64,000 bases of DNA from positions 372,001 to 436,000 of the forward strand of contig NZ_VNWN01000002.1 in NCBI RefSeq assembly GCF_012720115.1, read 5' to 3'. This DNA comes from Sneathiella chinensis (GTDB taxonomy: Bacteria; Pseudomonadota; Alphaproteobacteria; Sneathiellales; Sneathiellaceae). Under the pieces are notes generated by a model. It saw nothing but the letters and a program-made list of their open reading frames with translations, ran no database searches and was not told the origin of the DNA. Positions 1 through 8,377 of the stretch are shown piece by piece; positions within the stretch are counted from its first letter, which is position 1; every line of letters starts with the position of its first letter. The position numbers and the translations under genes are program-made.

Positions 1-1
1 G

Positions 2-958
2 AAAGACCTGATCCGGCAATCGGACCTGCTGGTTCACAACATGCGGGCGCAGGCGATTGAGCGGCTGGGCTTTGGGTATGAGGCGGTGCGGGACATTAAT
101 CCGGGGATTGTCTATTGCGCTGCCATTGGCTTTGGTCAGGACGGCCCCTATGCCGAATTCCCGGCCTTTGACGATGTGATTCAGGCCTGGTCCGGGCTGG
201 CCGATGTAAACGGCCGGTTGCGCGGCCGTCCCACCTTTGTGCCGGTTGCCATTGCCGACAAGGTGGTCGGGTTGATGCTGGGGCAGGCCATGCTGGCAGG
301 ATTGCATCGCCAGCAAAGCACCGGCGAGGGCAGCTATATCGAGACCCCCATGTTCGAGGCCATGGTATCCGTGGTCCTGAACCAGCATCTGAACGGCCAT
401 ACCTTTCAGCCCCCGATTGATGATCTGGGATACAAGCGGGTGATGAGCCCGCATCGTCATCCGTCCCCGACCAAGGACGGGTTTCTGGTGCATGGGGTGT
501 ATAAATTTGAACACTGGCAGAAATTCCTGGAGGCGGTGGACAGGCACGACATCCTGAACGGCCCGCTGATGGAAAGCCGGGCGGCCATGGCCTCGGGCAT
601 CACCGAGTTATATGCCCTTGCCGCCAACGAAATCATGCCGACCCGGACCACCGCTGAATGGCAGGGTTTGCTGGAGGAACTGGATATCCCTTCCGCGCCG
701 GTTAAAACGCTGGAGGATCTGGAGGAGGACCCGCATCTTCAGGCGGTTGGCCTGTTCGAGGATTACGAGCATCCAACACGGGGACCCATGCGGCAGGTAC
801 GCTCCCCCGTCACCGCCCGGGATGTGGAGCAGGGGCCGGACCGCTATCCGCCGGAACTGGGCCAGCACGGGGCGGAAATCCTGTCAGAGTTCGGCTATTC
901 CGAGGAGCGGATCAGCGACCTTGAAAACCGCGGTATCGTTGGCCGCTTTTCGGCTTGA
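2..958 (+). CDS. CaiB/BaiF family (class III) CoA-transferase, 5' end cut off by the window
   Basis: The frame is open from the first bases, so the N-terminus lies outside the window; 318 residues are visible. The start of the visible part matches the CaiB/BaiF fold (an SDLLVHNM segment followed by an INPGIVYCAAIGFGQDGPYA-type stretch), and a G-E-G-S-Y-I-E-T-P-like segment follows at the usual place in the middle. Family members move CoA between carboxylic acids in the cytoplasm; the substrate cannot be read from the sequence. The next gene, a crotonase-fold protein, begins 17 bases after the stop, so the two probably form one operon. A second family member lies at 2621-3736 on the other strand. 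Confidence 0.9.
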   Translation, partial: KDLIRQSDLLVHNMRAQAIERLGFGYEAVRDINPGIVYCAAIGFGQDGPYAEFPAFDDVIQAWSGLADVNGRLRGRPTFVPVAIADKVVGLMLGQAMLAGLHRQQSTGEGSYIETPMFEAMVSVVLNQHLNGHTFQPPIDDLGYKRVMSPHRHPSPTKDGFLVHGVYKFEHWQKFLEAVDRHDILNGPLMESRAAMASGITELYALAANEIMPTRTTAEWQGLLEELDIPSAPVKTLEDLEEDPHLQAVGLFEDYEHPTRGPMRQVRSPVTARDVEQGPDRYPPELGQHGAEILSEFGYSEERISDLENRGIVGRFSA

Positions 959-975
959 GGCAGGAGGACAGGATC

Positions 976-1746
976 ATGACGTCCGTATCCGGTTCCGACA
1001 TTCTGGTAGAGCGCGACGGGTATCTCGGGATTGTCACCCTGAACCGTCCGCCCCACAATTTCTTCAGTACCGAAATGTTTGCGGCGCTGGAGGCGGCATT
1101 CCGCGATCTTGCGGCCTCGCCGGATTGCCGTGCGATTGTCCTGCAGGCCAGCGGCCGCAGTTTCTGTGCCGGGGCCGATTTCAACGGGTCCGGCCTTAAT
1201 CTGGATCAGGTGTTTGCTGTCTATCAGGCCGCTGTTGGCTTGTTTTCATTGCCCCTTCCCATTGTGGCCAGAATTCAGGGCCCGGCGGTTGGCGGCGGGC
1301 TGGGGCTGGCCTTGCTGGCGGACTTCCGCATTGCCGGGCCGGGGGCACGGTTTTCTGCCAATTTTTCCCGGCTGGGCCTGCATTGTGGTTTCGGTATCAG
1401 CGCCACCCTGCCCCGGGTTGTCGGACGTCAGGCGGCGGCGGATTTACTTTTGACCGGCCGTCGTATAAAACCGGATGAAGCCAAGGCCATGGGACTGGTT
1501 GACCGTCTGGTGGAGGACGAGGCACTGGAGCGTGTGACCCTGGATTTCGCCGGGGAAATTGCCGCCGGTGCCCCGCTTGCGGTTCAATCCATGCGGCAGG
1601 CCCTGTTTGGAGATCGGGCAGAGCATGTCCAGAAGGCGGTCCAGCGGGAATTGGCGGAACAGAAGGTACAGATACAGACAGAGGATTTCCGGGAAGGGGT
1701 GCGGGCATATGCCGAAAGGCGCGCTGCGAACTTCACCGGTCGATAA
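976..1746 (+). CDS. Enoyl-CoA hydratase/isomerase (crotonase-fold) family protein, atypical active site
   Basis: This 256-residue crotonase-fold protein has the oxyanion-hole segments SFCAGADF (about 62-69) and GPAVGGGLG (about 102-110). I chose ATG 976 because AGGAGGA lies just upstream; a TTG start at 955 would also be in frame but overlaps the previous stop. Aligned by eye with rat mitochondrial hydratase, the two catalytic glutamates (Glu144, Glu164) are replaced by Gly110 and Phe130. The aspartate used by PaaG-type isomerases is also missing (Gly138). Simple hydratase activity is therefore unlikely. Its neighbours are a CoA-transferase upstream and a GntR regulator 4 bases downstream, so it acts on a CoA thioester of unknown identity. 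Confidence 0.85.
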   Translation: MTSVSGSDILVERDGYLGIVTLNRPPHNFFSTEMFAALEAAFRDLAASPDCRAIVLQASGRSFCAGADFNGSGLNLDQVFAVYQAAVGLFSLPLPIVARIQGPAVGGGLGLALLADFRIAGPGARFSANFSRLGLHCGFGISATLPRVVGRQAAADLLLTGRRIKPDEAKAMGLVDRLVEDEALERVTLDFAGEIAAGAPLAVQSMRQALFGDRAEHVQKAVQRELAEQKVQIQTEDFREGVRAYAERRAANFTGR

Positions 1747-1750
1747 CCAT

Positions 1751-2569
1751 ATGACAGACAAGGTTTCTTCTCTTCCCGGGCAGGATGGGCATTCTTTGCG
1801 CTCTGGCGATGGAATCCCGTTGTACCTGAAACTGGCCAGTGTCTTTCGTGAAAAGATCACGAGAGGGGAATGGCCCGCCGGCGAACAGATCGCAACCCTG
1901 CCTGACCTGAAGCAGCAATATGGCGTGGCCCGGGCCACGGTCCAGCAGGCCATCCGTATCCTGAGCGAAGAGGGCTTGCTGTCCAGCTCGCGCGGGCGGG
2001 GAACCTTTGTCATTCCGCAGGCGGAACGACAAAACGCGGATCAACCGCCCCCCTATGACCAGCTTGAACTGGACCCCCGCTTCAACATTCGCATCCTGTC
2101 CCGCACCCTGTGCCATGAATGCCGGGATGTGGTGCGCCCGCTGGCCCCGGACATGGGGCCGTTCATCCATATTCGTAAGCAGCATCTCTTCTTCGAGATG
2201 CCGTATTCGCTGGTTGATCTTTATGTGCCAAAGGACGTGTTCGACAAGATCCCGTCCGATGCGGACCAGACCCGGCTTTATGCCCAGCTTGTCCGCGATT
2301 ATTCCGATTTCAAGAATCTGGACGGAAAACAGAGCATCACCATTGTGCAGGCGGATCATGAAAGCGCTGTTGCGCTGGGGGTGACCCTGGCCTCGCCGCT
2401 GGCCCGGATTGATTCCACCCTTGTAACCGATCAGGATATTGCCGTCATGTCCCACCGGGCCCTGATCCGCAGTGACCTGTTTCAGGCCCGCCGCACCGTG
2501 CGGGATTTTTTCTCGGCCGATCCGAAAAACTGGCGCCCCACGGCAAAAACACCGAACCCCGAAAACTAG
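1751..2569 (+). CDS. GntR family transcriptional regulator, HutC/UTRA type
   Basis: The 272-residue protein has an N-terminal winged helix (about 22-90, beginning IPLYLKLASVFREKI and including a VARATVQQAIRIL recognition helix and GRGTFV wing) and a C-terminal ligand domain of the UTRA type. The open frame extends far upstream inside the preceding gene; ATG 1751, four bases after that gene's stop, is the sensible start although no clear Shine-Dalgarno sequence precedes it. It is the last gene of the rightward CoA-transferase/crotonase operon and probably controls it, and perhaps the convergent TRAP operon. The ligand is probably the transported acid or its CoA ester; this is inference. Confidence 0.88.
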   Translation: MTDKVSSLPGQDGHSLRSGDGIPLYLKLASVFREKITRGEWPAGEQIATLPDLKQQYGVARATVQQAIRILSEEGLLSSSRGRGTFVIPQAERQNADQPPPYDQLELDPRFNIRILSRTLCHECRDVVRPLAPDMGPFIHIRKQHLFFEMPYSLVDLYVPKDVFDKIPSDADQTRLYAQLVRDYSDFKNLDGKQSITIVQADHESAVALGVTLASPLARIDSTLVTDQDIAVMSHRALIRSDLFQARRTVRDFFSADPKNWRPTAKTPNPEN

Positions 2570-2620
2570 AAACGGGAAGGTTTCGCTTTCAGGGTCCGGG
2601 TTTTGTGAGGGCTGGGTTGT

Positions 2621-3736
2621 TCAGGATCGGGGAACGGCCACTTCGCCAATGGCCGGTGCCGCAGAACGGATTTTCGGCCTCTCCCCGTTGAAGGAAACAG
2701 GAAGTGCCATCATGGCCACGTCTTTCAGGCCGGGCAGCGGTTGCAAGATATCCAGTGCCTGCACCTGCGAATCCTCAAGGACTTGCGGCATGGTGCGGAT
2801 CGGGGCGTTGGGAACCCCGGCACTGTTAAGTTTTTCTTCCAGTTCCGCCATGGGCATGGGCCGGATGACACCGGCGATCAGGCCGATGATTTCCTCTTTA
2901 TGCTTGCGGCGAAGCTCGTTGTTCAGGAAGCGGGGGTCTTCCGCCCATTCCGGATGACCAAGGGCGCCGACAAGGGCCTTGAACAGGCGGTCATTGCCGG
3001 GCGCGATCACCAGCGGGCCATCCTGTGTCTCGAACGCCTGATAGGGAACCAGAAGGGGATGACCGGTGCCATGCCGCGCCGGAATAAATCCGCTGGTGAC
3101 ATAGGTCGCCAGATGGGACGCCCCCCACATCAGCGCGGTTTCCAGAAGCGAGGTGTTGACAATGCACCCCTTGCCGGTGCGGGCCCGGTTCCACAGGGCG
3201 GCAAGCGCCCCGATGGCAGTCCACATACCGGTGCCAAGATCCACGACCGAGGCCCCGATCCGGGCTTCCGGCCCGTCCGGGTGTCCGTTGACGCTGACCA
3301 GTCCGGCGAAGGCCTGCATCAGGGGCTCATAGCCGGGCCGGTTGCGAAGCGGTCCCTTGTGACCAAACGCCCCCATGTCACAATAGATCAGGTGCGGGAA
3401 TTGGGCGGTCAGGGTCTGGCCATCAAGGCCAAGCGCCGCCATGGTTCCGGGGCGCATATTGTGAATAAGGATATCGCTTTCGGCGATCAGGGAGCGCAGT
3501 TGCGCCTTGCCCTGTTCCTCCTTCAGGTTCAGGACGACCGAGCTTTTGCCCCGGTTCATCAGGTGAAAGATGGCCGACGAATCCGGGGAAATGGGTGGTC
3601 CCCATTTCCGGGCATCGTCGCCGTCCTGTTTCTCGATTTTCTCGACCGTTGCCCCAAGGTCAGCCAGAATGGCTCCGGCAAACGGCCCCGACAGGTTCTG
3701 GCCAATTTCCAGAACGCGGATATCAGATAACATCAT
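2621..3736 (-). CDS. CaiB/BaiF family (class III) CoA-transferase
   Basis: This is a complete 371-residue family III CoA-transferase, with the N-terminal VLEIGQNLSGPFAGAILADLGA segment typical of CaiB/BaiF proteins and a GKGCIVNTSLLETAL stretch in the middle. The longest frame starts at 3778, but ATG 3736 (or the adjacent ATG 3733) is preceded by AAGGAGAAA and gives the normal N-terminus. It is the last gene of a leftward operon: the TRAP large permease gene ends 14 bases upstream. It probably activates the TRAP-imported carboxylate as a CoA thioester by transfer from another CoA ester. The other CoA-transferase (2-958) converges on it. Confidence 0.9.
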   Translation of the reverse strand: MMLSDIRVLEIGQNLSGPFAGAILADLGATVEKIEKQDGDDARKWGPPISPDSSAIFHLMNRGKSSVVLNLKEEQGKAQLRSLIAESDILIHNMRPGTMAALGLDGQTLTAQFPHLIYCDMGAFGHKGPLRNRPGYEPLMQAFAGLVSVNGHPDGPEARIGASVVDLGTGMWTAIGALAALWNRARTGKGCIVNTSLLETALMWGASHLATYVTSGFIPARHGTGHPLLVPYQAFETQDGPLVIAPGNDRLFKALVGALGHPEWAEDPRFLNNELRRKHKEEIIGLIAGVIRPMPMAELEEKLNSAGVPNAPIRTMPQVLEDSQVQALDILQPLPGLKDVAMMALPVSFNGERPKIRSAAPAIGEVAVPRS

Positions 3737-3750
3737 CAGTTCGTTTCTCC

Positions 3751-5049
3751 TTAAAAACCGGCCACGGCGGGAAGCCACAGGGACAGTCCCGGCACCAGAA
3801 TAAGCAGGACAAGAATGATCAGTTCGGTCAGCAGGAACGGCCAGACCCCCTTGAAAATCCTGCTGGGGGGGACTTTCGTGGTGCTGCTGACGATGAAGAC
3901 GTTCAGGCCCATGGGCGGGGTGATCAACCCGATTTCGGCTGTTTTCACAAACAGGATCCCCAGCCAGACCGCATCAAATTCCAGCCCGGCCATCAGCGGA
4001 TAGATCAGTGGCAAGGTCAGGACGAGAATGGCAAGCTGGTCCAGAAAGAACCCCAGGATCATCAACAGCAGCAGAACCGCCGCAAGAACCACATACCGGT
4101 TCACGTCCGCTTCCTGGATCATGAACAGCAATTCCTGGGTCAGCCCTGTCATGGTGATGAAAACGCCAAAGATGGCCGCACAGGCAATGATCGCCAGAAT
4201 CATGGCACTGTTACCGGTCGCAGATTTCAGGGCATTCAGGAAATCGCGCCATCCCATACGCCGCATGGACAGGGCCAGCAGCATGGCAAGGAAAGCACCA
4301 ACGGCCCCGATCTCGGTGGGGGTTACCACGCCGGAATAAATGGTGCCCACGATGATGACCATCAGGGTCAGGACCGGCCAGACCGTTTTCAGGGTTTGGA
4401 CCCGTTCCTTCATGGTGGCCCGTTCTGCGGAATGGGGGGCGATTTCAGGACGCCGCCGGATCATCAGGTTGATGGTCACCGCATAGCCGAGCGCGGTGAT
4501 GGCACCGGGAACAAACCCCGCCACCAGCAGCTTCCCGACCGAGGTTTCCGTGATCACCCCGTAAAAGACCAGTCCGATGCTGGGCGGGACCATGATGGCA
4601 AGGGTGCCGATCACCGCAAGGGCAGCGGTTGAAAATCTGTCTTCATAGCCATACCGCTTCATTTCAGGATAGGCGGCAGAGGCAAGGGTTCCTGCAGCAG
4701 CGGAGGAAGACCCGGAAATGGCGGCCAGCAACACACCACCGGCAATGGCGGAATAGGCCACCCCGCCCCGGAAGTGCCCCAGCCATTTGTCAGAGGCGGC
4801 GAACAGGTCTCGCGTAAAGCGGCCTGAATTCAGGAATTCCGCCATCAGGATAAACATGGGCAGGGTGGTCAGGGTATAGCTGGCCACATGCTCATAGGGG
4901 GCCGCTTTCAGGATTCCGGCCAGCGGATAGTGGCCCGCCACCAGAAAAAGACCGGTTGCGCCGGATACCAGCATGGCAAAGGCAACCGGCATGCCATTGA
5001 GAAGCAGCAGGAACAGAAACAGGATAATAGCAAGGGCTGTCAGGGTCAT
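3751..5049 (-). CDS. TRAP transporter large permease subunit (DctM family)
   Basis: The 432-residue protein is hydrophobic throughout, with about a dozen membrane segments, and shows DctM hallmarks such as GAVGAFLAM and a C-terminal LITPPMGLNVFIV stretch. The longer frame adds 62 unlikely residues; ATG 5049 overlaps the stop of the small permease as ATGA, which indicates translational coupling. It is the sodium-coupled transport subunit of a tripartite ATP-independent periplasmic transporter in the inner membrane. Together with the two upstream genes it forms a complete TRAP system, followed by a CoA-transferase, so the substrate is probably an organic acid activated after uptake. Confidence 0.93.
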   Translation of the reverse strand: MTLTALAIILFLFLLLLNGMPVAFAMLVSGATGLFLVAGHYPLAGILKAAPYEHVASYTLTTLPMFILMAEFLNSGRFTRDLFAASDKWLGHFRGGVAYSAIAGGVLLAAISGSSSAAAGTLASAAYPEMKRYGYEDRFSTAALAVIGTLAIMVPPSIGLVFYGVITETSVGKLLVAGFVPGAITALGYAVTINLMIRRRPEIAPHSAERATMKERVQTLKTVWPVLTLMVIIVGTIYSGVVTPTEIGAVGAFLAMLLALSMRRMGWRDFLNALKSATGNSAMILAIIACAAIFGVFITMTGLTQELLFMIQEADVNRYVVLAAVLLLLMILGFFLDQLAILVLTLPLIYPLMAGLEFDAVWLGILFVKTAEIGLITPPMGLNVFIVSSTTKVPPSRIFKGVWPFLLTELIILVLLILVPGLSLWLPAVAGF

Positions 5050-5558
5050 GCCGTGTCTCCTGCTGCGTGGGTTTGCGGACGGGTGGGAAAGAAGATTTCC
5101 AGAAACAGGCGCACAGTCAGCAGGCCGCATCCCAGCGGCACCCAGACATAGCTCCAGTATAACGGGAACTGGATGGCGCCAAAGGTGGTGTCCAGCTTGA
5201 TGAATTTCTCGATGGCTTCCCCGGCGCTGAACCATGTCAGCAGGCCAAAGGCCGCCGCGCTGAGCAGGGCGTTTAGGCGGGCCGAGATTTTTCCCGGCAG
5301 TTGTTCAAGCCAGCTGGTCAGCACATCCAGCCTGACCATGCCCCCCCGGGCATAGGTGGCGGGCATGCTGAGAAAGGCAACGATGACCATGAGATAGAGA
5401 GAGGTAAATTCAAAACTGCCGCTGAGAGGGATTCCGACGGCGTAACGTCCAAGCGCATCGACCGTGATACAGATCATCATGACAAAAAGGGCCAATTGGG
5501 CCACTCGCAGGAAAACGGTATCAAAAAAGCCGAGCACGACATTCATCTGTCTGTGCAT
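5046..5558 (-). CDS. TRAP transporter small permease subunit (DctQ family)
   Basis: This 170-residue protein has four hydrophobic segments in the DctQ arrangement, with the DALGRYAVGIPLSGSFE segment after the first and a C-terminal VPLGCGLLTVRLFLEI stretch. ATG 5558 has AAGGGAA seven bases upstream and fits the family length; the open frame is 50 residues longer but runs back through the intergenic stem-loop into the binding-protein gene. The stop overlaps the DctM start by four bases. Small subunits bridge the binding protein and the large permease in the inner membrane. Confidence 0.9.
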   Translation of the reverse strand: MHRQMNVVLGFFDTVFLRVAQLALFVMMICITVDALGRYAVGIPLSGSFEFTSLYLMVIVAFLSMPATYARGGMVRLDVLTSWLEQLPGKISARLNALLSAAAFGLLTWFSAGEAIEKFIKLDTTFGAIQFPLYWSYVWVPLGCGLLTVRLFLEIFFPTRPQTHAAGDTA

Positions 5559-5578
5559 TGTATATTCCCTTGCATCCG

Positions 5579-5618
5579 GAACCGGTGGAAATGACCCACG
5601 GTCATCCCGCACCGGTTC
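5579..5618 (-). terminator. Stem-loop between the TRAP binding-protein gene and the small permease gene
   Basis: GAACCGGTG (5579-5587) pairs perfectly with CACCGGTTC (5610-5618), and inside the loop ATGACC (5591-5596) pairs with GGTCAT (5600-5605). No T tract follows on the minus strand. It is better read as a 3' stabilising or attenuating hairpin that keeps binding-protein message more abundant than permease message than as a full terminator. Confidence 0.6.
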
Positions 5619-5626
5619 TGTTGCAT

Positions 5627-6655
5627 TTACTGTTTGGCGAGGTGGGCTTTGAAGGCGTCCAGCATGTCCTGACCGGGCAGGTTTCTGGCTTCCATCTGGG
5701 AGACCCATTCCCTGGCCACGGTTTGCAGGCGTTCTTCAAACTGACCAAGCACCGCACCGGAAAGCGCAAACGGTTTTACGCCAGCCTTCTCCAGTTTCGG
5801 ATAGGACTGGTCGTTGAAGGTCTGGAACTGGCTGGACATGCTGGTGCGAAGCTCGTCGGCGACGGTCATCAGTTGTGTCTTTACGTCGTCCGGCAGGCCC
5901 TGCCAGACGTCCTCGTTGATCAGGGTTGCAAAGGCAACGGCGCCAAGGCTGGCATTGGTGGAAACGCTTGCCAGGACTTCATCAATTTTATAGGCGAAGG
6001 TGCTGGGCGGGTTATAGATGGCCCCGTCCACGGTACCGCGCTGCAGGGCAAGATACAGGTCGGCCGCAGGAACCTTGACCGGGACGGCACCCAATGATTT
6101 GGCGATCATTTCCCCGGTGGCGCCCGCAGTCCTCAGTTTCAGGTTGTCGATGTCCTTGATATCGCCAAGGCTGTCCCCCTTGCGCAGCATAAGCTGGTAG
6201 GGCGGGGTGATGAAGCCCCACAGGGGCCGGACATTGTTGGACAGGTATTCCCGTTCCAGAAGCTCGGTCTTGATATAGGCGTCAAATGCGGCACTGCCCT
6301 TGACGGAATCGGTGAACAGGCCCGGCAGTTCGGCGGCACTGGTCAGGGGAACCTTGTCCGTCACATACACCACGCCGACCACGGCAATATCCACGACCCG
6401 GTTACGGACCGCATCGAACAGGCCGGCGGCTTTGGAAATCTGTTCCGCCGGGAACATGCGAATATTGATGCGCCCCTCGCTTTTTTCCTCGATGGTTTTC
6501 TTGAAGGTTTGCATGCCCAGTTTTGACGCCACATGGGTCAGGGGAAACTGGTCCGCCATTTTCAGGGTGATCGTTTCATTCGCCTGGGCATTCCAGCCGA
6601 ACAGGGAAAGCGCAGCGGCAAAACCGGCCACTTTCATCGGGTTTGTCAGTTTCAT
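5627..6655 (-). CDS. TRAP transporter substrate-binding protein (DctP family)
   Basis: The 342-residue protein has a cleavable signal peptide (about 1-24, ending before NETITLKMADQFPLTH) and a DctP fold, including a LKLRTAGATGEM segment with the arginine that binds substrate carboxylate in this family. ATG 6655 follows GAGGAGGAAAAC, a strong ribosome binding site; the 13 residues further upstream would spoil the signal peptide. It is the periplasmic receptor of the TRAP system encoded downstream. The ligand is unknown; genes for CoA-transferases and crotonase-fold proteins around it suggest a carboxylic acid. Confidence 0.92.
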   Translation of the reverse strand: MKLTNPMKVAGFAAALSLFGWNAQANETITLKMADQFPLTHVASKLGMQTFKKTIEEKSEGRINIRMFPAEQISKAAGLFDAVRNRVVDIAVVGVVYVTDKVPLTSAAELPGLFTDSVKGSAAFDAYIKTELLEREYLSNNVRPLWGFITPPYQLMLRKGDSLGDIKDIDNLKLRTAGATGEMIAKSLGAVPVKVPAADLYLALQRGTVDGAIYNPPSTFAYKIDEVLASVSTNASLGAVAFATLINEDVWQGLPDDVKTQLMTVADELRTSMSSQFQTFNDQSYPKLEKAGVKPFALSGAVLGQFEERLQTVAREWVSQMEARNLPGQDMLDAFKAHLAKQ

Positions 6656-6724
6656 GTTTTCCTCCTCTGTTATGATCACAAATCCAGCACACACATCGTC
6701 TTTGTGACTTTTCTTTTGAGACGT

Positions 6725-7516
6725 TTATTCCGACCACTTGAAGCGGGGCGGTTTCTTGTTCAGGAAGCGATTGGCCGCGTCCTTGTGGTATTCACTGGCA
6801 AAACACAGGGCCTGTCCGGCGGCTTCGGCCTCGACAACCTGCCGCATATCCATGGCGAAGCTTTGGTCCAGCAGGGTCTTGCTGACCCCGACGGCAAGCG
6901 GGGACGCGCCCCGAAACCCTTCGGCAAGGTCTTTTGCCGCCTCCAGTACGCTGCCGGTTTGCACAACCCGGTAGGCAAGGCCAAGGGACAGGGCTTCCTC
7001 TGCCCCGATCATCCGGGCCGAGAAAAGAATTTCCTTGGCCGCGGCCAGACCAACCCGTCTTGGCAGGGAATAATGCAGGCCGAAATCCCCGATCAGGCCC
7101 AGTTTGGCAAAGGACGCACAAAAGGTTGCCGTCGGGCCCGCCAGTACGAAATCCGCCGCAAGAGCCATTCCGAACCCGGCCCCGAAGGCCGGACCTTCCA
7201 CGGCGGCAATCAGCGGTTTGTCCAGCGTGGCCATCTGAACGGCGAAGGCACCGGTGCGGCGCATCCGGTCCCGGCCCGTGGTCACGCCATCCTTCATTTC
7301 CCGCATGACTGAAATGTCACCACCGGCGCAGAAACTGCCCCCGGCACCGGTCAGAATGATGGCAAAGACCTGTTCGTCCGATGTCAGGTCCCGAAGGGCA
7401 TCGGGAAGCTCTTCGCGCATGCGTAAATCAATGGCGTTCTTTTTATCGGGGCGGTTCAGGGTCAGGATGGCAAGGCCGTCCTGTTTTTCCAGGCGGATTG
7501 TTTCATACTCAGCCAC
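6725..7516 (-). CDS. Enoyl-CoA hydratase/isomerase family protein, PaaG-like active site
   Basis: This 263-residue crotonase-fold protein shows SFCAGGD (about 61-67) and GPAFGAGFG (about 108-116). I chose GTG 7516, preceded by GGGGGGAGG, over the ATG 36 bases upstream. The two hydratase glutamates are replaced by Gly116 and Phe136. Asp144, in LIGDFG, falls where PaaG-type isomerases carry their catalytic aspartate, so an isomerase role is more likely than hydration. It is the first gene of the leftward operon that continues into the TRAP transporter (gap 69 bases) and CoA-transferase 2. Confidence 0.87.
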   Translation of the reverse strand: MAEYETIRLEKQDGLAILTLNRPDKKNAIDLRMREELPDALRDLTSDEQVFAIILTGAGGSFCAGGDISVMREMKDGVTTGRDRMRRTGAFAVQMATLDKPLIAAVEGPAFGAGFGMALAADFVLAGPTATFCASFAKLGLIGDFGLHYSLPRRVGLAAAKEILFSARMIGAEEALSLGLAYRVVQTGSVLEAAKDLAEGFRGASPLAVGVSKTLLDQSFAMDMRQVVEAEAAGQALCFASEYHKDAANRFLNKKPPRFKWSE

Positions 7517-7662
7517 AGCAAGCCTCCCCCCGTGTTTCAGGCGCGGATACAAGCGGCGCGGGACCGCACGGTCCGTTGAGGATTTTGGGATAAAAGGCGA
7601 GGCAGGAGGTAGAACCAGACATTGGGTATTCCCCGTTTTCTTATTATTCTTTTATAAAGACC

Positions 7663-7692
7663 TATATACTGTTCTTTTGTTATTTTCAACAA
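7663..7692 (-). promoter_or_regulatory. Candidate promoter for the crotonase/TRAP operon
   Basis: On the minus strand TTGTTG (7687-7692) is separated by 18 bases from TATATA (7663-7668); TTGAAA (7684-7689) at 15 bases is an alternative -35 element. It lies in the only AT-rich stretch upstream of the gene starting at 7516. This is a visual match only. Confidence 0.3.
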
Positions 7693-7879
7693 ACTTCATG
7701 AAGGGTTTATTGTTTTTGTTGGCAAGGAGAGCATGAGAGGAGGCGGCTTGCCCTGAATGATCGGGGGCGGGCGGCGACAGGGAACAGGTCGGGAGCAGGC
7801 CGGGAGCAGGTGGCCCGAAAGGGGTAATCTTTTGGGGGAGAGAGCGGAATAGCACGCGCCCGAACGGGCAGGGGGGGCA

Positions 7880-7902
7880 GGCCCGGACGATGCGCCCGGG
7901 CC
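7880..7902 (-). terminator. Possible hairpin downstream of the MaoC gene
   Basis: GGCCCGG (7880-7886) pairs with CCGGGCC (7896-7902), 17 bases past the MaoC stop. A second small palindrome, GCCCGAACGGGC, follows. Neither has a T tract, so a factor-independent terminator is doubtful. Confidence 0.3.
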
Positions 7903-7918
7903 CCGGTATTTATGCGTT

Positions 7919-8368
7919 TTACGCCGGATTGACGCGGACCAGAACATCGGACCGGCCGCTATGGACGACCTCGCCTTTCTGGTCGATCAGTTCGAAAAGA
8001 CGTCCGATCCGTCCGGTATTGCCGGATTTGCCCAGTTCCTTTTCAAGGATCGTGAGGCGCAGGTGCAGGGTATCGCCGATAAAGATCGGTTTCTTGAACT
8101 GCCAGTCGGATACCCCCAGCATGGCCACGGCACTGTCCTCGAAGATGCCAAGGCCGTGCATCAGGCCAAGGGCAAGGCCAATCCCAAAGGCCCCGTGGAT
8201 CAGCCTTTCGCCGTATTTTGTCTTGCTGGCAAACTCGCTGTCATTATGGACCGGGTTCCAGTCTCCCGTCAGCATGGAGAACATGGTCAGGTCCGTTTCG
8301 GTCATGGTTCTCGCCTGCGAGGTAAAGACCTGTCCTTCCTCGAAATCGGCGTAGTAATAAGTGCTCAT
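7919..8368 (-). CDS. MaoC family (R)-specific enoyl-CoA hydratase-like protein
   Basis: The 149-residue protein has the single hot-dog domain of (R)-specific hydratases. The active-site signature TGDWNPVHND is present with Asp36 and His41 in the positions of the catalytic Asp/His pair, followed by RLIHGAFG. The enzyme would hydrate an enoyl-CoA to a 3-hydroxyacyl-CoA or act on a related thioester in the cytoplasm. It is the last gene of the leftward Liv-type operon, nine bases after the acyl-CoA synthetase, so the acid taken up by the ABC transporter is probably ligated to CoA and then hydrated. The substrate is unknown. Confidence 0.9.
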   Translation of the reverse strand: MSTYYYADFEEGQVFTSQARTMTETDLTMFSMLTGDWNPVHNDSEFASKTKYGERLIHGAFGIGLALGLMHGLGIFEDSAVAMLGVSDWQFKKPIFIGDTLHLRLTILEKELGKSGNTGRIGRLFELIDQKGEVVHSGRSDVLVRVNPA

Positions 8369-8377
8369 GTGATTTTC

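Larger units (their letters stand above)
7517..7918. other. Intergenic region of about 400 bases between the MaoC gene and the crotonase/TRAP operon
   Basis: I see no gene here. The left half (about 7640-7720) is AT-rich and is the likely promoter region of the leftward crotonase/TRAP operon. The right half (7750-7910) is very GC-rich with several short inverted repeats, and lies downstream of the leftward MaoC gene. Confidence 0.5.

Noticed and set aside
2741-3730. A 329-codon rightward open frame opposite the second CoA-transferase
   Set aside because: It is antisense to a complete CaiB/BaiF gene with a good ribosome binding site, and the product resembles no family.
3595-4632. A 345-codon rightward frame very rich in Gln, Asp and His opposite the DctM gene
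   Set aside because: The odd composition is what reverse-complemented membrane-protein codons produce; the DctM gene explains the DNA.
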